From NCBI GenBank assembly GCA_050942925.1, contig JBMNOF010000033.1, positions 1 to 19,804 on the forward strand: a stretch of 19,804 nucleotides of DNA, read 5' to 3'. Every line of letters begins with the position of its first letter. Position 1 is the first letter of the stretch. This document shows positions 1 to 7,686 of this stretch, in pieces. Origin of the DNA: Spyradocola sp050942925. Lineage in GTDB: Bacteria; Bacillota; Clostridia; Christensenellales; UBA1750. The notes beneath the pieces were generated by a model. It did no database searches. It was not told the origin of the DNA and was given only the letters and a program-made list of their open reading frames with translations. Position numbers and translations under genes: made by a program.

Positions 1-2
1 GA

Positions 3-482
3 TATGAAGCACATTTCAGGGTGGAAATGGAGCAAAAACTCCGTCTGCAAAGCGAGGAAACCATAAGGGTATATAAGAAGCGTCTGGCACAGGCAGAAAA
101 GCGTATAGGGGAACTTGACCGCCTGTTTATCAAAATCTACGAGGACAACGCCAAGGGCAAGCTGAACGATGACCGCTTTGCCATGATGAGCAAGACCTAC
201 GAGGACGAGCAGGCGCAGCTTAAAGTTGAAATCGTAAATCTGCAAAAAGAGATTGAAGTACAGGAACGACAGATAGAAGATCTTGAACAGTTTATTCAGC
301 GGGCACATAGATACACCGACCTCACGGAACTTACGCCATATGCTCTCAGAGAGCTTGTAAAAGCGGTTTATGTGGAGGCACCGGATAAGTCCAGCGGCAA
401 GCGCAAACAGAGGGTACATATCGAATATGACCTTGTGGGCTACATTCCCGTGGATGAACTGATAAAAGCGGAACAGGCATGA
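3..482 (+). CDS. Large serine recombinase, C-terminal part (partial, runs off left edge)
   Basis: The frame is open to the left edge of the window and ends in TGA at 480-482, so only the C-terminal ~159 residues of a longer protein are present. The visible part is a charged, Glu/Lys/Gln-rich helical stretch of about 85 residues (coiled coil), followed by the segment LTPYALRELVKAVYVEAP and an ending around VGYIPVDEL. This is the usual tail (DUF4368-type) of large serine recombinases of Clostridia transposons and integrative elements. The catalytic serine and DNA-binding zinc ribbon would lie upstream, outside the window. Base composition is lower in GC than all following genes, which fits a mobile element. 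In this class the recombinase gene often lies next to one end of the element, so the junction with the chromosome is expected just downstream. Family assignment is from recognition of the sequence; the catalytic domain was not seen. Confidence 0.82.
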   Translation, partial: YEAHFRVEMEQKLRLQSEETIRVYKKRLAQAEKRIGELDRLFIKIYEDNAKGKLNDDRFAMMSKTYEDEQAQLKVEIVNLQKEIEVQERQIEDLEQFIQRAHRYTDLTELTPYALRELVKAVYVEAPDKSSGKRKQRVHIEYDLVGYIPVDELIKAEQA

Positions 483-501
483 CCGAAATCATGCCTGTTC
501 C
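470..501. repeat. 13-bp perfect inverted repeat across the recombinase stop codon
   Basis: GGAACAGGCATGA (470-482) and its exact reverse complement (489-501) flank the 6-base loop CCGAAA. The left arm is also the last codons and the TGA stop of the recombinase. No run of T follows directly on the plus strand, so it is not a classical intrinsic terminator by itself. A weak stem (ATGC/GCAT, loop TTCCG) followed by six T lies at about 538-556 and could help termination. The repeat could be a transcript-end hairpin or part of the element end. Confidence 0.7.
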
Positions 502-573
502 AAGAAATTCACATATTACTGTTTTACGACCACCGAGCATGCTTCCGGCATTTTTTGTTTGGAGTTCTCCGAC
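483..573. other. Probable junction of mobile element and chromosome
   Basis: This 91-base gap lies between the lower-GC recombinase tail and the GC-rich minus-strand gene that ends at 574. It holds no gene. An attachment site would be expected here by analogy with other serine-recombinase elements, but the exact crossover cannot be placed without the other end of the element or an empty site. Confidence 0.35.
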
Positions 574-1449
574 TCAGCGTTTCCAACCCGGCGCGGGGTA
601 GGTATTGCGCGGGAGGATATCGGCATAGCGGGGGAGGATGACGTTCTGGTGCTGCTCGTCCAGCTCGCGCAGCTTCCGCACATAAGTCGGCATGTCCATG
701 GCCTGCACGATTTTGCGGATGGTTTCAGCGCCGCGGGCACAGCGCTCGTCGCGCTCTTCCACGGTCTTGGAGGCGCCGGTCATGCCGGCATGGTCCTCGG
801 GACGGGCGAAGTAGAAGCCCACCGAACCAGAGGGATGCGCAAAACGGCGGAACACGTCGCTGTCGTCGATGGCCGTTTCAGAGTCCGTCTTGGGCGCCGC
901 ATCGATGGTCGGGTCCACGACGAGTTCGTCCTTCTTTCCGAGGATCTCGTACGCGCCGCAGAAGAGATCATCAAAGTTGCCAATCTCCACACCCTTCTTG
1001 GCCGCGTACTCGCAGCCGTTGACCAAGTCGACGTAGCCGATGGGGCACTTGGTCTCGTCAAAGAAATCCACGGCCAACACGCCCCCGGTGAGGAAGGCCG
1101 GGCCGTGCAGGGACAGGTAAACCTGCCGGCGGAAGCCCTGGTTCAGCAGGGAATGGGCGATGGCCTTGAGGTAGGGAATCCCCTGCTCCACGCTCATCTG
1201 GATGGTGCCCGGGCTGATGGGGCTTGCCCCGCAGAAGAAGTACGGCAGTCCGCCAAGGACCAGGCCGTCCGTCTCCTCGGCCATGAGCAGGGCGAACGCT
1301 TCGGGCGTCATGGTTTCCACATCCAGGGGGAACGTGCCGTGAACCTCCACGGTGCCAAAGGGAACGTAGATGATGTCGTTGCGCTTTACATATGCACAGA
1401 CCTCGTCGTGGGTCATCTTGGGCAGAAAGCGCGTGCGCATTTTTTCCAT
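574..1449 (-). CDS. Creatininase-family protein, divergent metal site
   Basis: A 291-residue protein. The region IIYVPFGTVEVHGTFPLDVE matches the start of the creatininase (creatinine amidohydrolase) fold, whose usual form is LPxGSxEQHGPHLPLxTD. It is followed by GLPYFFCGASPISPGTIQMS and by SLHGPAF in place of the usual GHGGN/GHYEN motif. The Glu and His of the first metal motif are kept. The aspartate is replaced by Glu after a one-residue deletion, and the second metal glutamate after the central His is a Pro. Hydrolase activity is therefore uncertain. Family members are metal-dependent amidohydrolases, some in cofactor pathways. ATG at 1449 is preceded by GAAAGGA at about 9 bases; a second ATG at 1440 is less well spaced. 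It lies downstream of malQ-glgP on the same strand, with a strong hairpin between them. Substrate unknown. Confidence 0.75.
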   Translation of the reverse strand: MEKMRTRFLPKMTHDEVCAYVKRNDIIYVPFGTVEVHGTFPLDVETMTPEAFALLMAEETDGLVLGGLPYFFCGASPISPGTIQMSVEQGIPYLKAIAHSLLNQGFRRQVYLSLHGPAFLTGGVLAVDFFDETKCPIGYVDLVNGCEYAAKKGVEIGNFDDLFCGAYEILGKKDELVVDPTIDAAPKTDSETAIDDSDVFRRFAHPSGSVGFYFARPEDHAGMTGASKTVEERDERCARGAETIRKIVQAMDMPTYVRKLRELDEQHQNVILPRYADILPRNTYPAPGWKR

Positions 1450-1477
1450 GCCAAAGGATCCTTTCTCGTTCTGTGTT

Positions 1478-1516
1478 GTTTATAGAAACCGGTTCGGAAG
1501 CGCGCTTCCGAACCGG
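1478..1516 (-). terminator. Intrinsic terminator after malQ-glgP (28-bp perfect palindrome)
   Basis: Bases 1489-1516 form a perfect 28-bp palindrome (each 14-base half begins CCGG and ends at a central GCGC). On the minus strand it begins about 10 bases after the phosphorylase stop and is followed by TTTCTATAAAC. The stem is very strong but the T tract short, so some read-through into the creatininase-family gene is possible. A TATAAA sequence right after the stem could also act as a -10 box for that gene, but no good -35 box was seen. Confidence 0.7.
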
Positions 1517-1527
1517 CGAAGTTGATC

Positions 1528-4500
1528 TTAGAGCTTCCAAAGCTCCGTGGCGTACTGCTGAATGGTGCGATCCGAGGAGAACTTCCCGGCGCCAGCGATG
1601 TTGCGCAGGCACTTCAGGCCGAAGGCCTTGCGGTCCGCGTAGTCTGCGATGGCGCGCAGCTTGGTCTTGACGTAATCCGGCTCGTCGTAGATGAGGAAGT
1701 AGTTGTCCGGCTTATGCCAGGAGGCGCCCTCGGTCAGGCTCGTGTAGAGCTCCTTGAACATGCCGGTTCCCTCGTCGTCGAAGGTGCCATCCACCAGCGT
1801 CTCGACGATGGCGCGCAGGTTGTCGTCCTGGCCGAGATACGCATTGGGGTTGTAGGTCTCCTTCATCTCGTTGATCTCCTCGACGCGTGCGCCGAAGATG
1901 TAGTTGTTTTCCTCGCCCGCCTGCTCCACGATCTCGATGTTGGCGCCGTCATAGGTGCCCAGGGTCACGGTGCCGTTGAGCATGAGCTTCATGTTGCTGG
2001 TACCGGAGGCCTCGGTGCCGGCGGTGGAAATCTGCTCCGAGATGTCCGCAGCGGTGAGGATCTTCTCCGCATAGGAGACGTTGTAATTCGCCAGGAACAC
2101 GACCTTCATCTTGTCCTGCACGTCGGGGTCGTTGTTGATGAGCTTGGCGACCTCGCCGATGTACTTGATGATGCCCTTTGCACGGAAGTAGCCGGGCGCG
2201 GCCTTGGCGCCGAAGATGAACGCCGTGGGCACGAAGTTCTTGAGCTCGCCGCGCTTGATCTTGTAGTAGATATCCAGAATTGCAAAGGCGTTGAGCAGCT
2301 GGCGCTTGTACTCGTGCAGGCGCTTGACCTGGACGTCGAAGACGAAGTTCGGGTTCAGCCGGATGCCGTCGTGCTTCTCGATGTAGTCGCAGAGCTGCTG
2401 CTTCTTCTCGTACTTGATGGCGTTAAAGGCATCGATCGTCTCGTCCGTGATGACGTCGTTGAGGTCGGCGAGGACGTCGAGGTTCTTGAGGAACGCATCG
2501 CCCACGCACTCGGTCAGGAGCGACGTCAGCTCCGGATTGCACAGGCCCAGCCAGCGGCGCTGCGTGATGCCGTTGGTCTTGTTCTGGAAGCGGTCGGGGT
2601 AGATCTCGTACCAATCCTTGAGGACGTCCTCCTTCAGGATGCGGGTGTGAATCTCCGCGACGCCGTTGACGTAGGAGGAGCCGTAGATGGCCAGGCGGAC
2701 CATGTGCACCGCGCCGTTGTCCAGGATGCGCATGGTGTCCAGCTTCGTGCGGACAATGCGCTTCATGGGCGTTTCCTCTTCCTCGTCCTTTTCGTCCGCC
2801 TCAGGAGCAGCCTTCTCCTCCACCTTCGCCTCGGCCTTGCTGGCCTTGCGGCGTGCGATCTCGTCCTCGTCGGGGACGAGCTTCTCCGAGACGACCTCGT
2901 CCATTCCGGGAAGGGTAGCCAGCTCCAGGGCCTCGCGCGCGTCGATCTTTTCGATGACGGCATAGACCTCGGGCAGCAGCTTGGAGAGGAGATCGATGCT
3001 CCAGGTCTCCATGGCTTCCTTCATGACGGTGTGGTTGGTATAGGCAAAGGTCTTCTGCGCAATGGCAAACGCCGTGTCAAAGTCCACGCCCTCCTTGCCC
3101 AGGAGCCGGATGAGCTCCGGGATGGAGATGACGGGATGCGTGTCGTTGAGCTGAATGGCCGCATGCTCGGCAAAGGCCGTAAAGTCGCTGCCGTGGATGG
3201 CCTTGTAGCGCTTGATGATGTCCTTCAGGGACGCGGAGCAGAAGAAGTACTGCTGCTTGAGGCGCAGCACCTTGCCCTCATAGCCGTTGTCGTTCGGGTA
3301 GAGGACCTTGGAGATGTCGTCCGCCTCGTTGCGCTCACGGACGGCTTCCAGGTACTTCTGGTCGTTGAAGTCCGCAAAGTCAAAGTCGTGCAAGGGCTCC
3401 GCCTGCCACAGGCGCAGGGTGCCGATGTTCTTCGTCTTGTAGCCGAAGACGGCCATGTCGTAGGGAACGGCCCAAACGGTCTGTCCGGCGTACTCCACCA
3501 GCTGCTTGTCCTCCTCGCGGCGGATGCACCAGGGGTCGCCAAAGCGGGTCCAGTCGTCGGCCTCCTCGCACTGGAAGCCGTCCACAATGCTCTGCTTGAA
3601 CAGGCCGTACTTGTACTTGATCCCGTAGCCGTCCAGCGGAATGTCGTGTGTGGCAGCAGAATCCAGGAAGCAAGCCGCCAGGCGTCCGAGGCCGCCGTTG
3701 CCAAGGGCCGCGTCCTCCACGTCCTCAAAGACGGCGATGTCCAGGCCGTGCTTTTCAAAGATCGCCTTGACCTTGTCGGTCAGGCCCAGGGCATACAGGT
3801 TGTTGTAGACCATGCGGCCCATCAGGAACTCGGCGGACAGGTAGTAGGCACGGCGGTGCGCCGCGTGCTCCGCCTTCGAGGCGGCCCACTGCGCGCTCTT
3901 TTCGCCCATGACGGCCTTGCCCAGGACCATGTGCAGCTCGTGGACGTTGAGTTCCTCGAGCTTCTTGCAGTATTCGCTCTGCGCGAGGAGTTCCATGCGC
4001 GTCTCCAGCTCGTCCTTCTTTTCGCCAAAGCCCGCGGGCAGGCGGCCGTACGTCTTGCCAAGCTTTGCGAGCTTCTGCGCGTACTCCTCCTTCAGGGCGC
4101 CGGGCTTCATGCGCCACTGCCAGTTGCCGCCCAAGGTCGAGGGCATGTTCATGCGGGCCCAGCTGCCCAGGGACAGGACGTCCTGCATGGGGCAGACGCA
4201 CAGGTCCGCAACGCTGGAGTAGATCTCGCGGATCATGCCCCAGGCATAGCCCTCCTGGGGAGACAGCTTGGCATATTCGGTCGCAAAGCGGCGCTCGCCC
4301 TCGCTCGCGTTCTCAAACCAGCCGATGGTGGTATCGTTGTCGTGGGTGCCGGTGTAGACGACGTAGTTGTTCGTGTACAGATGCGGCAGATACACGCTCT
4401 CGCCGCGGTCGTCGAAGGCAAACTGCAGCACCTTCATGCCCGGGTACCCGGAGTCCTTCAGGAGCTTTGCAACGCCGGGCGTGATGAGCCCCAGGTCCTC

Positions 4501-5526
4501 CGCAATGATGGGCACGTCGCCGAGCTTGGCGCGGATGGCGTGGAACAGATCCATGCCCGGGCCGGGCAGCCAATCGCCGATGACGGCGTCCTTTGCCGGG
4601 TAGGGAATGGCATAGTACTCGTCAAAGCCGCGGAAGTGGTCAATGCGGGTGACGTCATAGAGCTTCGCTGCCGCCGCAATGCGGTCGATCCACCACTTGT
4701 AGCCGGTGGACTTCAAATACTCCCAGTTGTAGAGGGGATTGCCCCAAAGCTGGCCGGTGGCAGAGAAATAGTCCGGCGGGCAGCCCGCCACGCGCACGGG
4801 ATGGCGCTCCTCGTCGAGCCAGAAGACCTCCGGGTTGGCCCAGGTATCCGCGCTGTCCATGGCCACGTAGATCGGAATGTCGCCAAAGAGCTTGATGCCA
4901 AGGGAGTTGACATAGCCGCGGAACTTCTCCCACTGCTTATAGAAGAGGTATTGCAGGAACTCGTAGAAGCAGACGTCCTCATCCAGCTCCTGACGATAGT
5001 GCCGGACGCTCTCGGGATCGCGCAGGCGAATGCCCTCGTCCTCCCACTCGGTCCAGGCGCGCATGCCAAAGGACTTCTTGACCGCCATGTAGAGCGCATA
5101 ATTCTCCAGCCAAGCGCTGTTCTTGCGCACAAAGTTGTGGAAGTCGGTCATGTCGCCCTTCTTGGCGTTATTAAAGGCGATGCGCAGCACGTCAAAGCGC
5201 AGGTTGTAAATCGTCGCGTAGTCCACGCGCTCGGGATCATCGCCCCAATTCAGGTTGCGGTAGTCTTTCTTCTTGAGCAAGCCCTCCTCCTGGAGCATGT
5301 CCAGGTCGATCATGTAGGGGTTGCCCGCATAGGTCGAGAAGGACTGGTAGGGCGAATCCCCGTAGGAGGTCGGACCAACAGGTAGGATCTGCCAATAACT
5401 CTGGCCCGCGCGCTTGAGGAAGTCCGCGAACTCATAGGCTGCCTTGCCGATGGTGCCAATGCCGTAGGGGGACGGCAGCGACGTGATGGGCATCAGAATG
5501 CCAGACGCTCGGTTCATCAAGATCAT
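1528..5526 (-). CDS. Fusion of 4-alpha-glucanotransferase (GH77) and alpha-glucan phosphorylase (GT35)
   Basis: One uninterrupted frame of 1332 residues from ATG 5526. Residues ~4-490 are a complete amylomaltase: RASGILMPITSLPSPYGIGT, then catalytic VTRIDHFRG (nucleophile Asp ~296), IIAEDLG (acid/base Glu ~343) and TGTHDNDT (Asp ~396). Residues ~505-1332 are a glycogen/maltodextrin phosphorylase: YYLSAEFLMGR, AALGNGGLGRLAACFLDS, AIQLNDTHP, KTNGITQRRWL, VKRLHEYKRQ and EASGTSNMKLMLNG, whose Lys (~1180) binds pyridoxal phosphate. MalQ rearranges alpha-1,4 glucans; the phosphorylase releases glucose-1-phosphate. Both active sites look intact. A Lys/Glu/Ala-rich insert lies inside the phosphorylase part (~882-926). 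Start: ATG 5526 has AAGGAAG 7 bases upstream; ATG 5517 with GGAG is almost as good; the in-frame ATG at 5568 has no site. Transcription is probably from the promoter at 5595-5624. Confidence 0.93.
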   Translation of the reverse strand: MILMNRASGILMPITSLPSPYGIGTIGKAAYEFADFLKRAGQSYWQILPVGPTSYGDSPYQSFSTYAGNPYMIDLDMLQEEGLLKKKDYRNLNWGDDPERVDYATIYNLRFDVLRIAFNNAKKGDMTDFHNFVRKNSAWLENYALYMAVKKSFGMRAWTEWEDEGIRLRDPESVRHYRQELDEDVCFYEFLQYLFYKQWEKFRGYVNSLGIKLFGDIPIYVAMDSADTWANPEVFWLDEERHPVRVAGCPPDYFSATGQLWGNPLYNWEYLKSTGYKWWIDRIAAAAKLYDVTRIDHFRGFDEYYAIPYPAKDAVIGDWLPGPGMDLFHAIRAKLGDVPIIAEDLGLITPGVAKLLKDSGYPGMKVLQFAFDDRGESVYLPHLYTNNYVVYTGTHDNDTTIGWFENASEGERRFATEYAKLSPQEGYAWGMIREIYSSVADLCVCPMQDVLSLGSWARMNMPSTLGGNWQWRMKPGALKEEYAQKLAKLGKTYGRLPAGFGEKKDELETRMELLAQSEYCKKLEELNVHELHMVLGKAVMGEKSAQWAASKAEHAAHRRAYYLSAEFLMGRMVYNNLYALGLTDKVKAIFEKHGLDIAVFEDVEDAALGNGGLGRLAACFLDSAATHDIPLDGYGIKYKYGLFKQSIVDGFQCEEADDWTRFGDPWCIRREEDKQLVEYAGQTVWAVPYDMAVFGYKTKNIGTLRLWQAEPLHDFDFADFNDQKYLEAVRERNEADDISKVLYPNDNGYEGKVLRLKQQYFFCSASLKDIIKRYKAIHGSDFTAFAEHAAIQLNDTHPVISIPELIRLLGKEGVDFDTAFAIAQKTFAYTNHTVMKEAMETWSIDLLSKLLPEVYAVIEKIDAREALELATLPGMDEVVSEKLVPDEDEIARRKASKAEAKVEEKAAPEADEKDEEEETPMKRIVRTKLDTMRILDNGAVHMVRLAIYGSSYVNGVAEIHTRILKEDVLKDWYEIYPDRFQNKTNGITQRRWLGLCNPELTSLLTECVGDAFLKNLDVLADLNDVITDETIDAFNAIKYEKKQQLCDYIEKHDGIRLNPNFVFDVQVKRLHEYKRQLLNAFAILDIYYKIKRGELKNFVPTAFIFGAKAAPGYFRAKGIIKYIGEVAKLINNDPDVQDKMKVVFLANYNVSYAEKILTAADISEQISTAGTEASGTSNMKLMLNGTVTLGTYDGANIEIVEQAGEENNYIFGARVEEINEMKETYNPNAYLGQDDNLRAIVETLVDGTFDDEGTGMFKELYTSLTEGASWHKPDNYFLIYDEPDYVKTKLRAIADYADRKAFGLKCLRNIAGAGKFSSDRTIQQYATELWKL

Positions 5527-5568
5527 CTCCAATCTTCCTTGTTTCTCTCCCCGCCTTTTTCGGAGCAT

Positions 5569-5606
5569 ATAGGGTATATTTACTGGTTAAATGTAGTATA
5601 CCCTAT
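5569..5606. promoter_or_regulatory. Putative operator: 10-bp perfect inverted repeat over the malQ-glgP promoter
   Basis: ATAGGGTATA (5569-5578) and TATACCCTAT (5597-5606) are exact reverse complements with an 18-base AT-rich spacer, centres 28 bp apart. One arm covers the -10 box; the other lies at about +11 to +20 of the predicted transcript. The position fits a repressor site, perhaps two half-sites bound on one face of the helix. The sequence does not resemble a typical LacI/MalR or cre palindrome. The regulator is not in the window. Confidence 0.55.
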
Positions 5607-5624
5607 TCGACCTTGTTTGGGCAA
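5595..5624 (-). promoter_or_regulatory. Sigma-70-type promoter of malQ-glgP
   Basis: On the minus strand TTGCCC (5624-5619) and TATACT (5600-5595) are separated by 18 bases. The predicted transcript start is near 5588, giving a leader of about 60 bases to ATG 5526. The promoter starts within 20 bases of the end of the upstream cytidylate-kinase-like gene. Confidence 0.65.
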
Positions 5625-5638
5625 GACCTTGGGCAGGG

Positions 5639-6235
5639 TTATTCGCCCAAGCGAGCGCGAATGTATGTCTCCAAGATGTCCAACGTGCCATCAATACCCA
5701 GCCGGCTGCTGTTGATGGAGAGGTCGTAGTTTCTGGAATCGCCCCATTTTCTCTTGCAGTAGTAGTTGTGGTAGGACTTTCTCTCCCAGTCCTTGCGAGA
5801 CATCATGTGTTCCGCATCCTCCTGGGAAAGCTTGTACAAGCGCATGATTCTCTCCCGCTTCGTCTCCCAGTCTCCTAGAACAAAGATGGAGATCAGTCCG
5901 TCACATCCCTTCAGGATGGACTCCGCACAGCGCCCCACGATGACGAAGGACTTTCCTTCCTGTGCCATGGCCTTCAGGTAGTCAAACTGCATGTTTGCGA
6001 CGTTTTCCTGCATGGAGTTGGAATATCCGCGCACCGTGCGGGAAAGCAGCCAGTTCCGGGGACGCTCGTCGTACTTCTTGAGCGGTTCGCCGCTCACGTT
6101 CTTTTCCTCTGCGATGTGCTCCAGAAGGTTGTTGTCATAGAAGTCCAGAGAAAACCTCTTGGCCAGCCCTTCTCCAATGAAATGGCCGCCGCTTCCGAAC
6201 TCACGTCCAACCGAGAGAATTACCTGTTTGCTCAA
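5639..6235 (-). CDS. Cytidylate-kinase-like family protein
   Basis: A 198-residue protein starting at TTG 6235. It begins SKQVILSVGREFGSGG: a P-loop of the G-x4-G-x-G-G kind at residues 10-17, typical of the cytidylate-kinase-like family (Cytidylate_kin2), not of classical Cmk. It continues with a conserved FVIVGRCAESIL stretch and the Arg/Lys-rich lid segment NYYCKRKWGDSRNYDLSINSS, which is the family's usual ending. Members are predicted nucleotide or other small-molecule kinases, mostly of unknown substrate. Start: a GTG at 6244 is in frame, but GGGAGG (6249-6244) overlaps it and sits exactly 8 bases from TTG 6235, so TTG is favoured. It follows the transporter gene by 15 bases, so the two are co-transcribed; a shared function is an inference. 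No clear terminator was seen after it. Confidence 0.82.
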   Translation of the reverse strand: MSKQVILSVGREFGSGGHFIGEGLAKRFSLDFYDNNLLEHIAEEKNVSGEPLKKYDERPRNWLLSRTVRGYSNSMQENVANMQFDYLKAMAQEGKSFVIVGRCAESILKGCDGLISIFVLGDWETKRERIMRLYKLSQEDAEHMMSRKDWERKSYHNYYCKRKWGDSRNYDLSINSSRLGIDGTLDILETYIRARLGE

Positions 6236-6250
6236 AACCCGCACCTCCCA

Positions 6251-7606
6251 TTAGAAATACCGAACGTAAATCATGACCATGGACAGCAGCACCACCAGCG
6301 CCGTAGCGGGGGCGGCGTACTTGCAGTATTTTCCCCAGCCAATCAGATGGCCTTCCTTTGCGGCAACGGAAATGCCCACGACGTTTGCGCTCGCGCCGAT
6401 CGGCGTCGCACTGCCGCCGATGTCCGTGCCGATGGACAGCGCCCACGCCAGCACCGACAGATCCACGCCCTGTGCCTCGGACAGCGTGCGGATCACCGGG
6501 ATCATGGTTGCGGCAAAGGGAATATTGTCCACAAAGGCACTGGCAATGGCCGATACCCAGAGGACGATGGCGATCATCAGCATGGCGTTGTCGCCGCTGA
6601 TGTCGGCAATGAAGTTGGCAATGATCTCGAGAATCCCCGTCTGCTCCAGGCCGCCGACCACGACGAACAAGCCGACAAAGAACAGCAGGGTCTTGTAGTC
6701 CACCTTTTTCAGGAGCAGTAGCGCATCCTTGCCCGCCGCAATCAACGTCACCACGCCGATGAACACGCCGATGCTCGCGACGGTCAGTCCCGTCTGCGCA
6801 TGCGTCACCAGCAGCACCACCGCGATCGCAAAGATCACGCTGCTGATGGCAAAGTCCCTCGGGTTCTCAATGGCATCCTTCGGGTTGGGATAGGTCAGGG
6901 TTTCGCCCTGGGTCGAGCCCTGCCGCAGCTCCTTGCGGAAGCAAAGGAAGAGGTACACGATGACAATCACCAGGGAAACCGCGGCAATCAGACCCGTGTT
7001 GGTGACAAAGTCCGCAAAGGAATACCCCAGCGAGGTTCCGATGATGATGTTCGGCGGGTCTCCGCACATGGTCGCCGATCCGCCCAGGTTGGCGCAGAAG
7101 ATCTCCGAAATGATCATCGGCACCGGGTTGAAGCGAAGGATCCGGGACAGCTCCACCGTCGCGGCCGCGAGGAACAGGATGACGGTAATGCTGTCGATAA
7201 ACATGGAAAGCACGCTGCTCATCACCATAAAGGCAAAGAACAACGGGATGGTCTTATACCGAACCAGTCTTGCCAACTGGAGGCAGAGCCAACGGAAAAA
7301 GCCCGCGCGGCCCATGCCTTCCACCATCAGCATCATGCCCGCGATGAAGAGAATCGTGGACCAGTTGATGCCCGCGGAAGACTCGCCCCCTTCGCTGGCC
7401 TGATACCAAAGGTCCAACGAAGTAAAGTTCTGCAGCGCCAGCGTGTTCCAAACCGCTTCCCAGCTGTGCATGCAGACGCCGAAGACCAGCACGAGCATCA
7501 GAAGCCCGCACCCGAGGGAGACATAGTGTCTCTCCACTTTTTCGCTCACAATCAGAAGGAACATCACGGCAAAAATGATCACCGCAAGAATTTGCGCAGT
7601 CACCAC
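6251..7606 (-). CDS. ArsB/NhaD (SLC13-like) ion transporter family membrane protein
   Basis: A 451-residue, very hydrophobic protein with about 10-12 membrane segments. It has the paired motifs of the ion transporter superfamily: GGSATMCGDPPN at ~175-186 in the first half and GGSATPIGASAN at ~397-408 in the second, plus FVDNIPFAATMIPV at ~358. These match the P-protein/ArsB/NhaD group, which exports or exchanges anions or Na+/H+ across the cytoplasmic membrane. The substrate cannot be told from sequence. The start is GTG 7606 (or the adjacent GTG 7603), with a GGGGGG stretch 9-10 bases upstream as the only Shine-Dalgarno candidate. It is first in a two-gene operon with the cytidylate-kinase-like gene. 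Its leader contains a GC-rich hairpin described separately. Confidence 0.85.
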   Translation of the reverse strand: MVTAQILAVIIFAVMFLLIVSEKVERHYVSLGCGLLMLVLVFGVCMHSWEAVWNTLALQNFTSLDLWYQASEGGESSAGINWSTILFIAGMMLMVEGMGRAGFFRWLCLQLARLVRYKTIPLFFAFMVMSSVLSMFIDSITVILFLAAATVELSRILRFNPVPMIISEIFCANLGGSATMCGDPPNIIIGTSLGYSFADFVTNTGLIAAVSLVIVIVYLFLCFRKELRQGSTQGETLTYPNPKDAIENPRDFAISSVIFAIAVVLLVTHAQTGLTVASIGVFIGVVTLIAAGKDALLLLKKVDYKTLLFFVGLFVVVGGLEQTGILEIIANFIADISGDNAMLMIAIVLWVSAIASAFVDNIPFAATMIPVIRTLSEAQGVDLSVLAWALSIGTDIGGSATPIGASANVVGISVAAKEGHLIGWGKYCKYAAPATALVVLLSMVMIYVRYF

Positions 7607-7615
7607 AAGTTTGCG

Positions 7616-7670
7616 CCCCCCAAAAGATTATTCGCCGCGCCGGGGGAGATATCCTCGCGTGTCCCCCCGG
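7616..7670 (-). promoter_or_regulatory. Leader hairpin that could compete with the transporter ribosome-binding site
   Basis: In the transcript of the ArsB/NhaD-like gene, CCGGGGGGA (7670-7662) can pair with TCCCCCGG (7647-7640), one bulged G, with a 14-base loop. The same TCCCCC arm is also complementary to GGGGGG (7621-7616), the only Shine-Dalgarno-like sequence before GTG 7606. Two exclusive folds are therefore possible, one of which hides the ribosome-binding site. No known riboswitch class was recognised. Confidence 0.35.
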
Positions 7671-7686
7671 ATTTCGCGCGCCCTTT

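Noticed and set aside
1522..5385. Plus-strand open frame of 1287 codons opposite malQ-glgP
   Set aside because: The minus strand encodes two clear enzyme domains. The antisense frame is rich in Leu, Val, Ala, Asp and His with no recognisable domain, as expected from the codon bias of a GC-rich gene on the other strand.
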